Source: Sphingomonas sp. ID1715 (GTDB taxonomy: Bacteria > Pseudomonadota > Alphaproteobacteria > Sphingomonadales > Sphingomonadaceae). Taken from it: a DNA stretch of 64,000 nt. Location: the NCBI RefSeq assembly GCF_013044515.1, contig NZ_JABEPR010000006.1, positions 62,001-126,000 on the forward strand, written 5' to 3'. Shown here piece by piece: positions 9,365 to 18,499 of the stretch. Each line of letters opens with the position of its first letter. Position 1 is the stretch's first letter. The notes under the pieces were generated by a model, which worked only from the letters and a program-made list of their open reading frames with translations, was not told where the DNA came from and ran no database searches. A program made the translations under genes and the position numbers.

Positions 9365-10324
9365 TCAGGAAAACATTTCTTGGAGCATCAAGGGGAGTGT
9401 CGGTCGGGGATCAGCGATCATGTCTCTACCCATAATGACAGCCCAGTAAGTCTCTGTTCCGCCGGCGAGGCGCCATGTCTGAATGCGTTTCGTATAGATG
9501 TTAAGTTCATGTTCGCTGCTGATGCCGATAGCCCCGTGCACAGCGTGCGCCGTCCTGACAAGCACAGACGCGGTTCGCGAAGCCACGATCTTGGACCAAG
9601 CGGCGGCGATCTGGCTTGGCCAATGATCTTGGCTTGAGGCCGTCTCACAGGCCATGCGTGCCGCCACAACATGCTCCGCTGCGACGGCCAGATTCTGCTG
9701 CAGCGCCTGCTGCTGCGCGATGGATTTGCCGAACTGCACTCGGTGCAGAGCGTAATCGACGCTCATCTGCAAGACCGTATCGCTCGCACCCACAATCAGA
9801 GCAGCGAAGAGCACTGCCCCCGCGGTGCTTAGAGGCTCCGCCGCTTCTTCCACACCCGACCGTTCTTTGCCCGTGATAATTTCATGCGGGCCCGCATAGT
9901 TGTTCGCGTCGGCATAGTTCGCGTCCTTGATGCAACTCAGTTCCAGCTCGCCCCTTTTCTCTGTCAGAATATATTCAGCGTGCTGTGCGCCCGGCAGCAC
10001 CAGTGAAGGGAGGCCGAGTACGATCGGACCGGATGGACAAGTTCGTCCTGATTTCGCCAGAACGGCGCGTGCGATCATCGTCTCGCCGATCGGGAGTGGC
10101 ACCGCCCGTCGTCCCATGGCTAGGAACAGCGGCATGGTCTCGGCAAAGGAGAGACCGGCCCCACCTTCGGCTTCCGGCACCAAAGCATCAAGAAACCCTG
10201 AGACTTCGAGCGTTTCCCAAATACCGGATTTTGCGGAACCTTCCTCGATGCTCCTGATTGCCGGGCCGTCGAACAGGTTAGAAATCATTCGGTCGAACAT
10301 GTCAGGAAGACTGGCGTCGTGCAT
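9365..10324 (-). CDS. Acyl-CoA dehydrogenase, small (partner-type) subunit
   Basis: 319 residues from the ATG at 10324, which shares one base with the stop of the upstream dehydrogenase (TGATG). The longer frame to 10579 lies inside that gene. The C-terminal helical domain is clear: RVQFGKSIAQQQALQQNLA, HAVHGAIGISSEHELNIYTKRI. The N-terminal and middle domains are shortened and the usual FAD/substrate loop (C/S-x-T/S-EP-GS) is absent. Such subunits pair with a complete subunit in alpha2beta2 dehydrogenases for bulky CoA esters, as in steroid side-chain catabolism. The heteromer is inferred from the overlap. Confidence 0.85.
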   Translation of the reverse strand: MHDASLPDMFDRMISNLFDGPAIRSIEEGSAKSGIWETLEVSGFLDALVPEAEGGAGLSFAETMPLFLAMGRRAVPLPIGETMIARAVLAKSGRTCPSGPIVLGLPSLVLPGAQHAEYILTEKRGELELSCIKDANYADANNYAGPHEIITGKERSGVEEAAEPLSTAGAVLFAALIVGASDTVLQMSVDYALHRVQFGKSIAQQQALQQNLAVAAEHVVAARMACETASSQDHWPSQIAAAWSKIVASRTASVLVRTAHAVHGAIGISSEHELNIYTKRIQTWRLAGGTETYWAVIMGRDMIADPRPTLPLMLQEMFS

Positions 10325-11475
10325 CACCGCAAATGCATCCCGCGCGCAATGATCCCGCGCAAGATTTCGCGCGTGCCGCCTCTCAGCGAGAAGCTCGGGC
10401 AAATCATCTCCAAATAGGCCAGCGCCCGGTAGAGCTCCGGCTCCACGTGCTCCTCCGGGTGGGAAGCTAGATCGTCGCCGACTATGCGAGGGATGTCCTG
10501 TTCGAAAGCCGTGCCGAGGTCCTTTACCATGCACGCTTCGACCTCCGGGCTTTCGCCCGCCGCCAGCTGCGCGGTGCAAGCTAGCGACATGGCGCGGAGG
10601 CTAGCCATCCGGGCGAGCAGACATCCTAGTATTTGCGCGGTCGTATCGTCTGTCCGGCCCGCCTTATGCAGATGTCGACGCCAGCCGTCGAGTAGAACCA
10701 TGGAGGAATAAATTCGTTCGGGACCGCTTCTCTCGTAAGCGAGTTCGGCTACGACCTGCTGCCAGCCCATTCCTTCCTCGCCAATTAGCGCGTCGGGGCC
10801 GAGTTCGACATTGTCGAAGAAGACTTCTGCGAAATGGTCGTCCCCGGCGAGATCGCGAATGGGTCGGATGTCGACACCCGGGAGCCTCAGGTCTACTATC
10901 ACTTGCGACAAGCCCCTGTGCCGATCTTCTGACTGGCCGGACGTCCGAACGAGGGCAATCATGTAGTGCGATCGAGCTGCGTTGCTGGTCCAGATTTTCT
11001 GGCCATTTAGGCGCCATCCCTTCCCGGCCGCCTCGGCTGTGGTGCGGACCGCCGCGAGGTCCGAGCCCGCATCCGGTTCACTCATGCCGATGCAAAAGAA
11101 TGTCTCACCACGACAAATCCCGGGAATATAACGCCGGCGTTGCTCTGGAGTACCGAACTTGATCAAGAGCGGAGCGCTCTGACGCTCGGCGATCCAGTGA
11201 GCCGCCACTGGTGCGCCCGCCGAGAGAAGCTCTTCGACTACGACGTAACGTGCGAAAGGGCCACGACCTGCGCCCCCATATTCAACAGGCAACATCAGGC
11301 CGATAAGTCCGGCGTTTCCCAGCTTCCGGCTAAATTGAGCATCGAAACCCGTCCATGAGCGAGCTCTGATTTCGAGCGGTGTCCCAGCCACTGCCGCAGC
11401 AGCAATTTTGGCCGCCAGCGCGCGGAGGCTTTCATCCGCCGCGGGAACCTCGGCATAGGAAAACGCGGCGAACAT
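10324..11475 (-). CDS. Acyl-CoA dehydrogenase (catalytic-type subunit)
   Basis: 383 residues. Seen are LMLPVEYGGAG, the FAD/substrate loop GMSEPDAGSDLAAVRT, LNGQKIWTSNAARSHYMIALVRT, and a C-terminal GGTREILRGIIARGMHLR that ends like the family. It oxidises an acyl-CoA to the 2-enoyl-CoA and passes electrons to ETF. Translation is probably coupled to the smaller dehydrogenase through the one-base overlap. Its own upstream region is divergent from the dehydrogenase at 11927. Confidence 0.9.
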   Translation of the reverse strand: MFAAFSYAEVPAADESLRALAAKIAAAAVAGTPLEIRARSWTGFDAQFSRKLGNAGLIGLMLPVEYGGAGRGPFARYVVVEELLSAGAPVAAHWIAERQSAPLLIKFGTPEQRRRYIPGICRGETFFCIGMSEPDAGSDLAAVRTTAEAAGKGWRLNGQKIWTSNAARSHYMIALVRTSGQSEDRHRGLSQVIVDLRLPGVDIRPIRDLAGDDHFAEVFFDNVELGPDALIGEEGMGWQQVVAELAYERSGPERIYSSMVLLDGWRRHLHKAGRTDDTTAQILGCLLARMASLRAMSLACTAQLAAGESPEVEACMVKDLGTAFEQDIPRIVGDDLASHPEEHVEPELYRALAYLEMICPSFSLRGGTREILRGIIARGMHLR

Positions 11476-11926
11476 GGGGTGGTACTTCCTTCAGGTGCCT
11501 GTCCTCAGGAGTCGGCTCTTTAGCATGGCACTACCTCAAAAAGTCAACACTCGGTAAAAAAGAGGCTGCTCCATCTGCGGCTGGATCAGAGATGTGCGGC
11601 GACTTGACAAAAAATGCCATGCGTAGGATCTTACGCCAAGATTGGCGCTTTCGGGCCGCCGGAGGGCATGCTTAAACGTGAACGGAGATATAATCTTCGG
11701 CCCCCGAGACGTGGCCACTCCCTGCGACCCGATTGGGCTCTGACGGAGGTGATGTACGCCGGCTCGTCCGCAAAAACCAGCTCGACGAGAGGATGGTGCG
11801 TTTTGCTGCACAATAACCCTATTTTGAGCATGGCAATGCACGATTGGTTTCTTTGGGAGCCACAGCCACTTTGCGTTGCCGAGGATTGACTGGCACTTTG
11901 CCTAGGCCAAGAAGGGTGTACCTCAT
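11476..11926. other. Divergent intergenic region between two acyl-CoA dehydrogenases
   Basis: 451 bp with no convincing coding frame; the open frames on either strand resemble no known family. It must contain the promoters of both divergent dehydrogenase genes. I see no clear palindromic operator. Confidence 0.5.
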
Positions 11927-13132
11927 TTGCATATAGAGCTAACTTCGGAAGAGTACGCGTTCCGCCAAGATGTTCTTGATTTTCTTGAACGGCACCTGAC
12001 CAATGCGGTGCGGCGGGCGAGTCGGCTTTCTACAGGCGTATTCGTCGATCCACCGTGGGCGAGCGAATGGCATCGAGCGCTCTACGAAAAGGGCTGGATC
12101 ACCTATGCCTGGCCGAAAGAATATGGCGGGTGCGGCTGGTCCTCGGTGCAGCGCTACATCTACGAAAGCGAGGCGGCTCGCAGCCGGGCGCCGGCAGTCT
12201 CGCCGATGGGAGTCAATCTGGTGGGTCCGGTGATCTGCGAATTCGGGTCCGACTGGCAGAAGGAATTTTACCTACCACGCATCCGGTCAGGCGAGGATTA
12301 TTGGTGCCAAGGATTCTCAGAACCGGGTGCGGGTTCCGACCTCTCTAGTCTCAAGACGCGGGCGGTGCGCGATGGTGACGATTACGTTGTCTCGGGCGAC
12401 AAGATTTGGACCACTCACGCCCATTTTGCTAACATGATGTTCGCCTTGGTTCGCACCTCGCAGGAGGAAAAGCAGCAGAACGGAATCAGCTTTCTCTTAA
12501 TCGACATGAGTTCGCGCGGCGTCACGGTGAAACCGATCATCACGATCGCGGGCGACCATGAGGTAAACCAAGTCTTTCTGGACGACGTACGCGTGCCGGT
12601 CCGGAATCTCGTCGGAGACGAAGGGAAGGGATGGGCTTACGCGAAATATCTGCTCGAGTTCGAGCGCGGAGGTGGAGCGCCATCGACCCGCTGTCGGGTG
12701 GCGCTTGAAGGATACAAGACGATCCTGCGCAACGAACCAGGCGACATACCAGGCAGGCAGTTGATCCACGAAAAGGACATTCAGCTTCGCCTCGGCCAGT
12801 TGGAAGCCCAGGTGATTGCTCTCGAAACCCTTGACATGCGGCAGGTCTCCCGACGGCAGGCCGGTGCCAGACCGGGCACGACTGCTTCGATCGTAAAGAC
12901 ATTGGGATCGGAATTGCTTCAGGCGATCGAGAAGGCGTCTCTGGACGCAATGGGATCCCGTGGCCTTCCGGCGTTAAAGCTCCAGGGACCGGATTTTCTC
13001 GTGGCACCCGAGGCACCCGTGCCCGAACACGGGTGGGCCGTCGCTGGGCGACATCTAAATGGACTTGCCGCGACGATATTTGGCGGAGCGTCGGAAATCC
13101 AACGCGAGATCATCGCCAAGGAACTGACTTGA
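11927..13132 (+). CDS. Acyl-CoA dehydrogenase (catalytic-type subunit)
   Basis: 401 residues from a TTG start (MHIELTSEEY), preceded by GAAGGGTG as ribosome-binding site. The domains are complete: AWPKEYGGCGWS, the FAD loop GFSEPGAGSDLSSLKT, VSGDKIWTTHAHFANMMFALVRT, and C-terminal FGGASEIQREIIAKEL. This is the size and motif set of dehydrogenases acting on branched or cyclic acyl-CoA esters. It converges with the smaller dehydrogenase at 13206, so a heteromer is possible although the two are not in one operon. Confidence 0.9.
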   Translation: MHIELTSEEYAFRQDVLDFLERHLTNAVRRASRLSTGVFVDPPWASEWHRALYEKGWITYAWPKEYGGCGWSSVQRYIYESEAARSRAPAVSPMGVNLVGPVICEFGSDWQKEFYLPRIRSGEDYWCQGFSEPGAGSDLSSLKTRAVRDGDDYVVSGDKIWTTHAHFANMMFALVRTSQEEKQQNGISFLLIDMSSRGVTVKPIITIAGDHEVNQVFLDDVRVPVRNLVGDEGKGWAYAKYLLEFERGGGAPSTRCRVALEGYKTILRNEPGDIPGRQLIHEKDIQLRLGQLEAQVIALETLDMRQVSRRQAGARPGTTASIVKTLGSELLQAIEKASLDAMGSRGLPALKLQGPDFLVAPEAPVPEHGWAVAGRHLNGLAATIFGGASEIQREIIAKELT

Positions 13133-13205
13133 CCAACCGCGCACCGGTCGCGGGCAGCGGGGGTCTGGCGCGGCGGCAGTCCCGCCAAATTGAGACAGGG
13201 TCGTT

Positions 13206-14330
13206 TCAGGTAGCTTCGAGTTGGGCCAGCTTCAGCGCATGCGATCTTTTGTTTCCATAGCTTTCCAGCAGGACAAGGGCGCGCTTGTAGCAATGGGAAA
13301 GCTCGTATTCATCGGTGAGTCCGATCGCGCCGTGTAGCTGGATGGACTGCTTGCCGATGAAACCGAAGGCATCTGCCATCGTGACCTTCGCAGCGGAAAG
13401 CTGGCTGATGGCCTGCTTGGTCTCTACCGCGTAAAGACCAAGCCCTGCGACGACGCTCTGCGCCAGTTCGTAATGCATCACCATTTCCGCGAGGCGATGG
13501 CGCACGACCTGATTGGCGGCGAGGGGCTTGCCGAACTGGATGCGGTTGTTCGTGTGTTCGACTGTCAGGTCGACCATGCGGCGGAGGATCCCGAGGCATT
13601 CGGCCACCGCCGCATGCGCGCCGGTGCGATAAATTCCTGCAATGGCATCACTTGCATTTTGGCTGACCACGATCGAGCCAGCAGCCAATTGGACATTATC
13701 GAACTCGATGTCGGCTGCTGGCGTTCCGTCGATGAGCCGGTGATTATTGATGCCGACGCCCGGTGCGTCGGCCGGAACCAGCAGCAGGACGGCGGGCAGC
13801 TGTCCGCCTTCATCCTCTGGCGCCGCGCTCACGAGAAACAGGTCGGCCGATGGGTAGGTGACGAAGGACTTGGTCCCGACAAGAATGAGCCCCTCTTCGT
13901 TGGAACTGGCTCGGAACCGCGCGGTGTCGCAGTATTGGTTCTCGCCGTCGCCGGTGATGGCGACGGCGACCGTCCTCCTACCAGAAATCATGCCTCCCGC
14001 CAGGGACCGCGCGAGATTGCGGTCGTCAAACCAGTTTAGTGCGACTGCGGGTATGGCAACATTCTGTGCAAATGGCTCTAACGCCAAGTGATAGCCGATT
14101 TCCTCCTGAATAATCGCAACTTCTTTCGCCGTGCCTCCCAGTCCACCCAGATCGGTGGAGAACGGCAATGCCAGTACGCCCAATTCTGCCAACCCAGTCC
14201 AGTTCGACAGATCGTAGCCGCACTGCTGGCCCAGATAGAGTGTGCGCTTCTGAACCGAGCATCGGTCCGCGAGGAAGTTGCTTATGGTATCGCGATACAG
14301 AGCCTGCTCATTGCTCAGATCAAAGTTCAT
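13206..14330 (-). CDS. Acyl-CoA dehydrogenase, partner-type subunit
   Basis: 374 residues from the ATG at 14330 (MNFDLSNEQALYRDT). The frame extends to 14465, but the added 45 residues do not resemble the family. The C-terminal domain is clear (NRIQFGKPLAANQVVRHRL, QLHGAIGLTDEYELSHCYKR). The middle domain is divergent: VGTKSFVTYPSADLFLVSA is present but the EP-GS loop is not. It probably pairs with a fuller dehydrogenase of the cluster. It diverges from the OYE-P450 operon across 275 bp. Confidence 0.88.
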   Translation of the reverse strand: MNFDLSNEQALYRDTISNFLADRCSVQKRTLYLGQQCGYDLSNWTGLAELGVLALPFSTDLGGLGGTAKEVAIIQEEIGYHLALEPFAQNVAIPAVALNWFDDRNLARSLAGGMISGRRTVAVAITGDGENQYCDTARFRASSNEEGLILVGTKSFVTYPSADLFLVSAAPEDEGGQLPAVLLLVPADAPGVGINNHRLIDGTPAADIEFDNVQLAAGSIVVSQNASDAIAGIYRTGAHAAVAECLGILRRMVDLTVEHTNNRIQFGKPLAANQVVRHRLAEMVMHYELAQSVVAGLGLYAVETKQAISQLSAAKVTMADAFGFIGKQSIQLHGAIGLTDEYELSHCYKRALVLLESYGNKRSHALKLAQLEAT

Positions 14331-14505
14331 AGCGCTTCCAAAAAGACAATGATGAGTAGGTTTGGATGACGCCAATTGGAGGGATTGGCAAGGCTCGCAG
14401 ATTCCCCTGCTGAATGGGGTCGAGATTTCCTGGACAGGTGCAGGGGTTGGGCACACATCAGGCATTCCAGAGGCGCCGAACCTTCGAGCGCAAAAAATAT
14501 ATAAC

Positions 14506-14539
14506 GATGCATAGTTTTAGCTTGGAGGGATGCATAGTT
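14506..14539. promoter_or_regulatory. Direct repeat in divergent promoter region, candidate operator
   Basis: GATGCATAGTT occurs at 14506-14516 and again at 14529-14539, a 23-bp period or about two helical turns. It lies in the 275-bp gap between two divergent genes, 67 bp before the oxidoreductase start at 14606. Each copy contains the palindrome ATGCAT. The TetR-family regulator at 28802 is the only local candidate to bind it. Confidence 0.45.
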
Positions 14540-14605
14540 CACGCTAAGATTTGACTGCAGTTTGCGGGGGGCCGGCGAAGATCGGTCCAGCGGCGGGAGG
14601 ACGGG

Positions 14606-15787
14606 ATGAAAGCGCTAGAGCCGATCTCGATCGCTGGGGTCGTGGTTCCAAACAGGGTAGTGCGTACCGCGCACTCGACACACTTCGGGGCCGGCGGAAT
14701 CGACGCAAGCCTGATCGACTACCACGTTGAACGCGCCCGCGGCGGCGTGGGCCTAACTATTCTCGAAATCGCCGGCGTACACCCGACTTGCCCCTCGTCT
14801 ATCTGCAATTTCGATGATTCCATTATCGATGGCTATGCCCAGCTGATGGCGGCCGTGCGCCCCCACGGCATGCGCATGTTCCAGCAGTTGTGGCACGCCG
14901 GGCACAATGGCGTACCGCTCGGCGGCGGAACGCCCTGGTCCTCTTGCGATTTGCCCAGTCCGGTTCTCGGCGTGGTGCCGATCGCCATGAGCAAGGCTCA
15001 GATCGACGAGGTGGTGGCGGCTTTCGCGGCTGCGGCCAGGCGTTGCAAGGAGGGCGGGATCGACGGCGTCGAATTGCACGCCTCGCACGGCTATCTGCCG
15101 CAACAGTTCATGTCGCGGATGCTCAACCGCCGCGAGGACGAATATGGCGGCAGCTTCGAGAACCGGATGCGCTTCACCGTCGAAGTGCTTTCTGCGATCC
15201 GCGAGGAGGTCGGTTCCGATTATCCGGTGGGGGTGCGGTTGAGCCCCGAAATCGTCGAAGGCGGGATGACCCCCGAAGAAACGGCGCAAGCGGCTAGGTA
15301 TCTCGAGGAGCGGGGCCTCATCGATTTTCTTGATGTTTCGATGGGAGGCTATTTCGCTTTTCCCAACATGATCGGAGGGATGTTCGAGCCTGCCGGCTAC
15401 GAATTGCCAACCAGTGCTCCCGTGACAGCGGCAGTCAAAGTTCCCCGCATCGTGACTGGAAGGTTTCGCACGCTGGAAGAGGTCAGTCAGGTCATTTCGG
15501 AGGGGACAGCCGATCTTGTCGGCATGACCCGCGCGCACATCGCCGACGCCGCGATAGTGCGCAAGACGCGTGAAGGCAGGCAGGCGGAAATCCGTCCTTG
15601 CATCGCCTGCAACCAAGGCTGCGTCGGAATGCTTCTGGGCCCGGAGCGCCGGATGGGATGCACTGTCAATCCTTACATAGGTCGGGAGGGCGAGCTACAC
15701 GACGAAAAGCTGCCACAGCCAGACCGGAGGCGCAGGGTTCTGCTGAACCCGCTGATGCAAGTTTTAGCCTCGGTGGCGAGTGTTTGA
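14606..15787 (+). CDS. Old Yellow Enzyme / 2,4-dienoyl-CoA reductase-like flavoprotein, C-terminally truncated
   Basis: 393 residues. The FMN-binding TIM barrel is complete, with FQQLWHAGHNG, GVELHASHGYLPQQFMS and NRREDEYGGSFENRMRF. It is followed by the 4Fe-4S motif CIACNQGC...C (C-x2-C-x3-C-x12-C). In the two-domain relatives (about 650-700 residues) a FAD/NAD(P) domain begins right after this with a GxGxxG fold. Here the protein stops about 20 residues into that point, with a garbled PLMQVLASVASV where the dinucleotide motif should be. The P450 starts 21 bp later. It probably reduces an enone or dienoyl substrate if an external electron donor can serve. Confidence 0.85.
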   Translation: MKALEPISIAGVVVPNRVVRTAHSTHFGAGGIDASLIDYHVERARGGVGLTILEIAGVHPTCPSSICNFDDSIIDGYAQLMAAVRPHGMRMFQQLWHAGHNGVPLGGGTPWSSCDLPSPVLGVVPIAMSKAQIDEVVAAFAAAARRCKEGGIDGVELHASHGYLPQQFMSRMLNRREDEYGGSFENRMRFTVEVLSAIREEVGSDYPVGVRLSPEIVEGGMTPEETAQAARYLEERGLIDFLDVSMGGYFAFPNMIGGMFEPAGYELPTSAPVTAAVKVPRIVTGRFRTLEEVSQVISEGTADLVGMTRAHIADAAIVRKTREGRQAEIRPCIACNQGCVGMLLGPERRMGCTVNPYIGREGELHDEKLPQPDRRRRVLLNPLMQVLASVASV

Positions 15788-15808
15788 GCCGATCGAAAGA
15801 GGATTGCA

Positions 15809-17053
15809 ATGAATTCAGCTATTGCAAGCGCGGAACCGTTCAAGTTTGACTTCACCGATCCGCAAGTCATGGAATGCCCTTATCCGCTCTACGAGCAGTT
15901 GCGCGGGCATGCTCCGGCTCACTTTGTGGAGGGTGCGGGTTTCTGGATCATCTCGCGGTACGACGATTGTCTGGCAGCAATCCGGAACCCCAAGGTTTTT
16001 TCAAGCAAGATGGGGTTCCGGCCGGGCGCCGTCCCCGATGAAGTGATGCGAATCTACACCGAGGAAGGATTCGGCGACTTGCCAGATACGCTGGTCAGCA
16101 ACGACCCCCCCTCGCACACTCGTTATCGAAAGCTAGTCGATCGTACCTTCACCGCCGGCCGGGTCCGCCAGATGGAAGAGTATATGGTCGAAGTCGTCAG
16201 GGAACTGATCGACAACTTCATCGAGGACGGGCGCCTGAAGGTGATGCACGACTTCGCCATTCCCGTACCCATGTTCGTCATAGCCGACCAGCTTGGCGTC
16301 CCGCGCAGCCATCGCGACAAGTTCAAGGAGTGGTCGGACGCGGCCGTCGCCCCGCTCGGCCTATTGATTTCCACCGAGCGCAAAATCGAATGCGCAAAGC
16401 TCGCCGTCGAGATGCAGCACTATTTTGTCGAAGTATTCGCCGATCGCCGGAAAAGCCCTCGCGACGACATCATTTCCGACCTCGTAACGAAGGACGTTGA
16501 CGGAGCGCCGCTGGACACGCCTGAACTGCTCTCGATCCTCAATCAGTTGCTCGTCGCCGGCAACGAGACGACCACCAGCGCCATCGGCGCCTCGGTCATC
16601 CGGCTCGCCCAGGAACCCGAACTGGTCGAGCGGCTCGTTAGAGAGCCGGGCAAATGCGACAATTTCGCAGAAGAGATCCTGCGTCACGAATCTCCTGTCC
16701 AAGGCCTTTTCCGGATGACGATGGAGGATGTCCAGATCGGTGGAACGACCATTCCGAAAGGCAGCTTGGTCAACTTGCGCTACGGCTCGGCGAACCGCGA
16801 TGAGCGAAGGTTCGAGTGCCCGGCTGATTTCGACGTCGACCGCAAGAATTCCTCGTCGCATCTCGCCTTCGGGGCCGGCATCCACCACTGCATCGGTGCG
16901 CAGCTGGCGCGGCGCGAGATCGCGATCGCGGTCCGAGAAATGACGGCCCGGCTGAAGGACATTCGTCTGGTTGATCCGGATAAGCTCTCGCACACGCCGA
17001 GCGTGATCCTACGCGGCCTCAATGAATTCGAGATCGAGTTTTCGAAGCGTTGA
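15809..17053 (+). CDS. Cytochrome P450
   Basis: 414 residues of soluble class I bacterial type. Seen are the oxygen-binding I-helix motif LLVAGNETTTSA, the K-helix ExxR in EEILRHESP, and the heme loop FGAGIHHCIGAQLAR with the proximal ligand near Cys361. It hydroxylates an unactivated carbon using electrons from a ferredoxin and ferredoxin reductase. Neither partner is encoded in this cluster. It lies second in a co-directional run with short gaps (21 bp upstream, 18 bp downstream). Confidence 0.93.
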   Translation: MNSAIASAEPFKFDFTDPQVMECPYPLYEQLRGHAPAHFVEGAGFWIISRYDDCLAAIRNPKVFSSKMGFRPGAVPDEVMRIYTEEGFGDLPDTLVSNDPPSHTRYRKLVDRTFTAGRVRQMEEYMVEVVRELIDNFIEDGRLKVMHDFAIPVPMFVIADQLGVPRSHRDKFKEWSDAAVAPLGLLISTERKIECAKLAVEMQHYFVEVFADRRKSPRDDIISDLVTKDVDGAPLDTPELLSILNQLLVAGNETTTSAIGASVIRLAQEPELVERLVREPGKCDNFAEEILRHESPVQGLFRMTMEDVQIGGTTIPKGSLVNLRYGSANRDERRFECPADFDVDRKNSSSHLAFGAGIHHCIGAQLARREIAIAVREMTARLKDIRLVDPDKLSHTPSVILRGLNEFEIEFSKR

Positions 17054-17071
17054 GGAAGGAGGGGAGGCAGC

Positions 17072-18499
17072 ATGGCGTTTGATTACGATGTCATAATTGT
17101 CGGTGGCGGTGGGGCCGGCATGGCGGCCGCCATCACCGCCCATGATTGCGGCGCGCGCGTGGCGCTCCTGGAAGCGGCGGATCAGTTGGGTGGATCGACG
17201 GCGCTTTCAGGAGGCGTGGTCTACGGTGCGCCGACGAGTGTCCAGCGCGCAGCCGGTGTCGAAGGCGACAGCGTCTGCGCGATGTACGAATATTACATGA
17301 CGCTCAACCAGCACAAGGTAGAGCCGGCGATTGTGCGGCGGCTGTGCGAAATGTCTGGGCCGGCGATCGAGTGGCTGATCCAACTCGGCGTGACCTTCGC
17401 TCCCGCCGACCTCTATGCCTCGGGCGTGGAAAGTGTCGCGCGCGGCCACAAGGCAACCGGCAACGGCGCTGCCATCGCGGAGGTTCTGGACCGCGAGGTC
17501 AGCCGCCGCGACATCGACGTGTCGCGCGGCTGCCGGGTGACCGCCCTGCATGCCGACGAAAACGGCGCCGTGCGCGGCGTGGTGCTGGATGGCGCCACCG
17601 TAAGCGCGCGCAATGTGATCATCGCCACCGGCGGCTTTGGCCATAACAAGCTGCTGCTGAACCGCCATTATCCCGAAGCTGCCCGGCACGGCGACTGGAC
17701 CTGGGCGATCACCGCCAAGACCTGCACAGGCGATGGCCTGCTGATGGGACAGGCCGTGGGCGGCGATATTGCGGGCCACGATCGCGGCCTGCTCCTGACC
17801 ACGCCCGGCTTCTACCGCGACCTCGAAGTCTTCGTCCCTGGCTGGCTGGTCTACGTTAACCGGGAAGGGCGCCGGTTCATCGACGAGACAACTGAATATG
17901 CGGTGATGTCCGGGGTGGTGAAGGATCAGCTCGGCGGTTCGGTGTTTGCGATCTTCGACGAGAACGCGCGCGCCAACGCCGAACCCGAGCCGCGCTACGC
18001 TGCAGCGCATAATGCCGGCCTCATCACCCTCAATTGGGTGATCGACAAGATCGACGAACAGATCGCCAAGGGCAAGGTGATCAAGGCCGATACGCTGGCT
18101 GAACTCGCCGATCGGGTGGGCATCGAGGGCAACGCGCTCCAGACAACGATCGCCCGCTACAATTCGGATTACGCGAAGGGCCAGGACAGCAAGTTCCGCA
18201 AGGATGCCAGCCTGATGAAGCCGGTCGCGCAGCCGCCTTTCTATGCTGCGGAAATCCGCCCGGCGATTGTCTGCCTCACGTCCACCGGCCTGCGCGTGGA
18301 TGAGGACATGCGCGTTCTCGACAGCGCCGACCGACCCATTAGCGGCCTATTTTCAGCCGGCGAAGTGTCGGGCGGAGTGCTGGGCGACCGCTACATCGGA
18401 GGCGGCAACTCCATCGCCAATGCGATCGTCTTTGGCCGCGTGGCGGGCGAGCAGGCGGCGCGGGAGGCCGGGGCTACGGCAAACAGGGAACCAGCATGA
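17072..18499 (+). CDS. FAD-dependent oxidoreductase, KstD/fumarate reductase flavoprotein family
   Basis: 475 residues preceded by a strong ribosome-binding site (GGAGGGGAGG). The N-terminal dinucleotide fold VIIVGGGGAGMAAAI with the acidic end of strand 2 (LLEAADQLGGST) and the C-terminal GEVSGGVLGDRYIGGGNSIANAIVFGRVAG are those of 3-ketosteroid delta1-dehydrogenases and related flavocytochrome subunits. It likely introduces or removes a double bond next to a carbonyl in a ring. No heme domain or signal peptide is present, so it is cytoplasmic. Its stop overlaps the start of the SDR gene. Confidence 0.85.
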   Translation: MAFDYDVIIVGGGGAGMAAAITAHDCGARVALLEAADQLGGSTALSGGVVYGAPTSVQRAAGVEGDSVCAMYEYYMTLNQHKVEPAIVRRLCEMSGPAIEWLIQLGVTFAPADLYASGVESVARGHKATGNGAAIAEVLDREVSRRDIDVSRGCRVTALHADENGAVRGVVLDGATVSARNVIIATGGFGHNKLLLNRHYPEAARHGDWTWAITAKTCTGDGLLMGQAVGGDIAGHDRGLLLTTPGFYRDLEVFVPGWLVYVNREGRRFIDETTEYAVMSGVVKDQLGGSVFAIFDENARANAEPEPRYAAAHNAGLITLNWVIDKIDEQIAKGKVIKADTLAELADRVGIEGNALQTTIARYNSDYAKGQDSKFRKDASLMKPVAQPPFYAAEIRPAIVCLTSTGLRVDEDMRVLDSADRPISGLFSAGEVSGGVLGDRYIGGGNSIANAIVFGRVAGEQAAREAGATANREPA

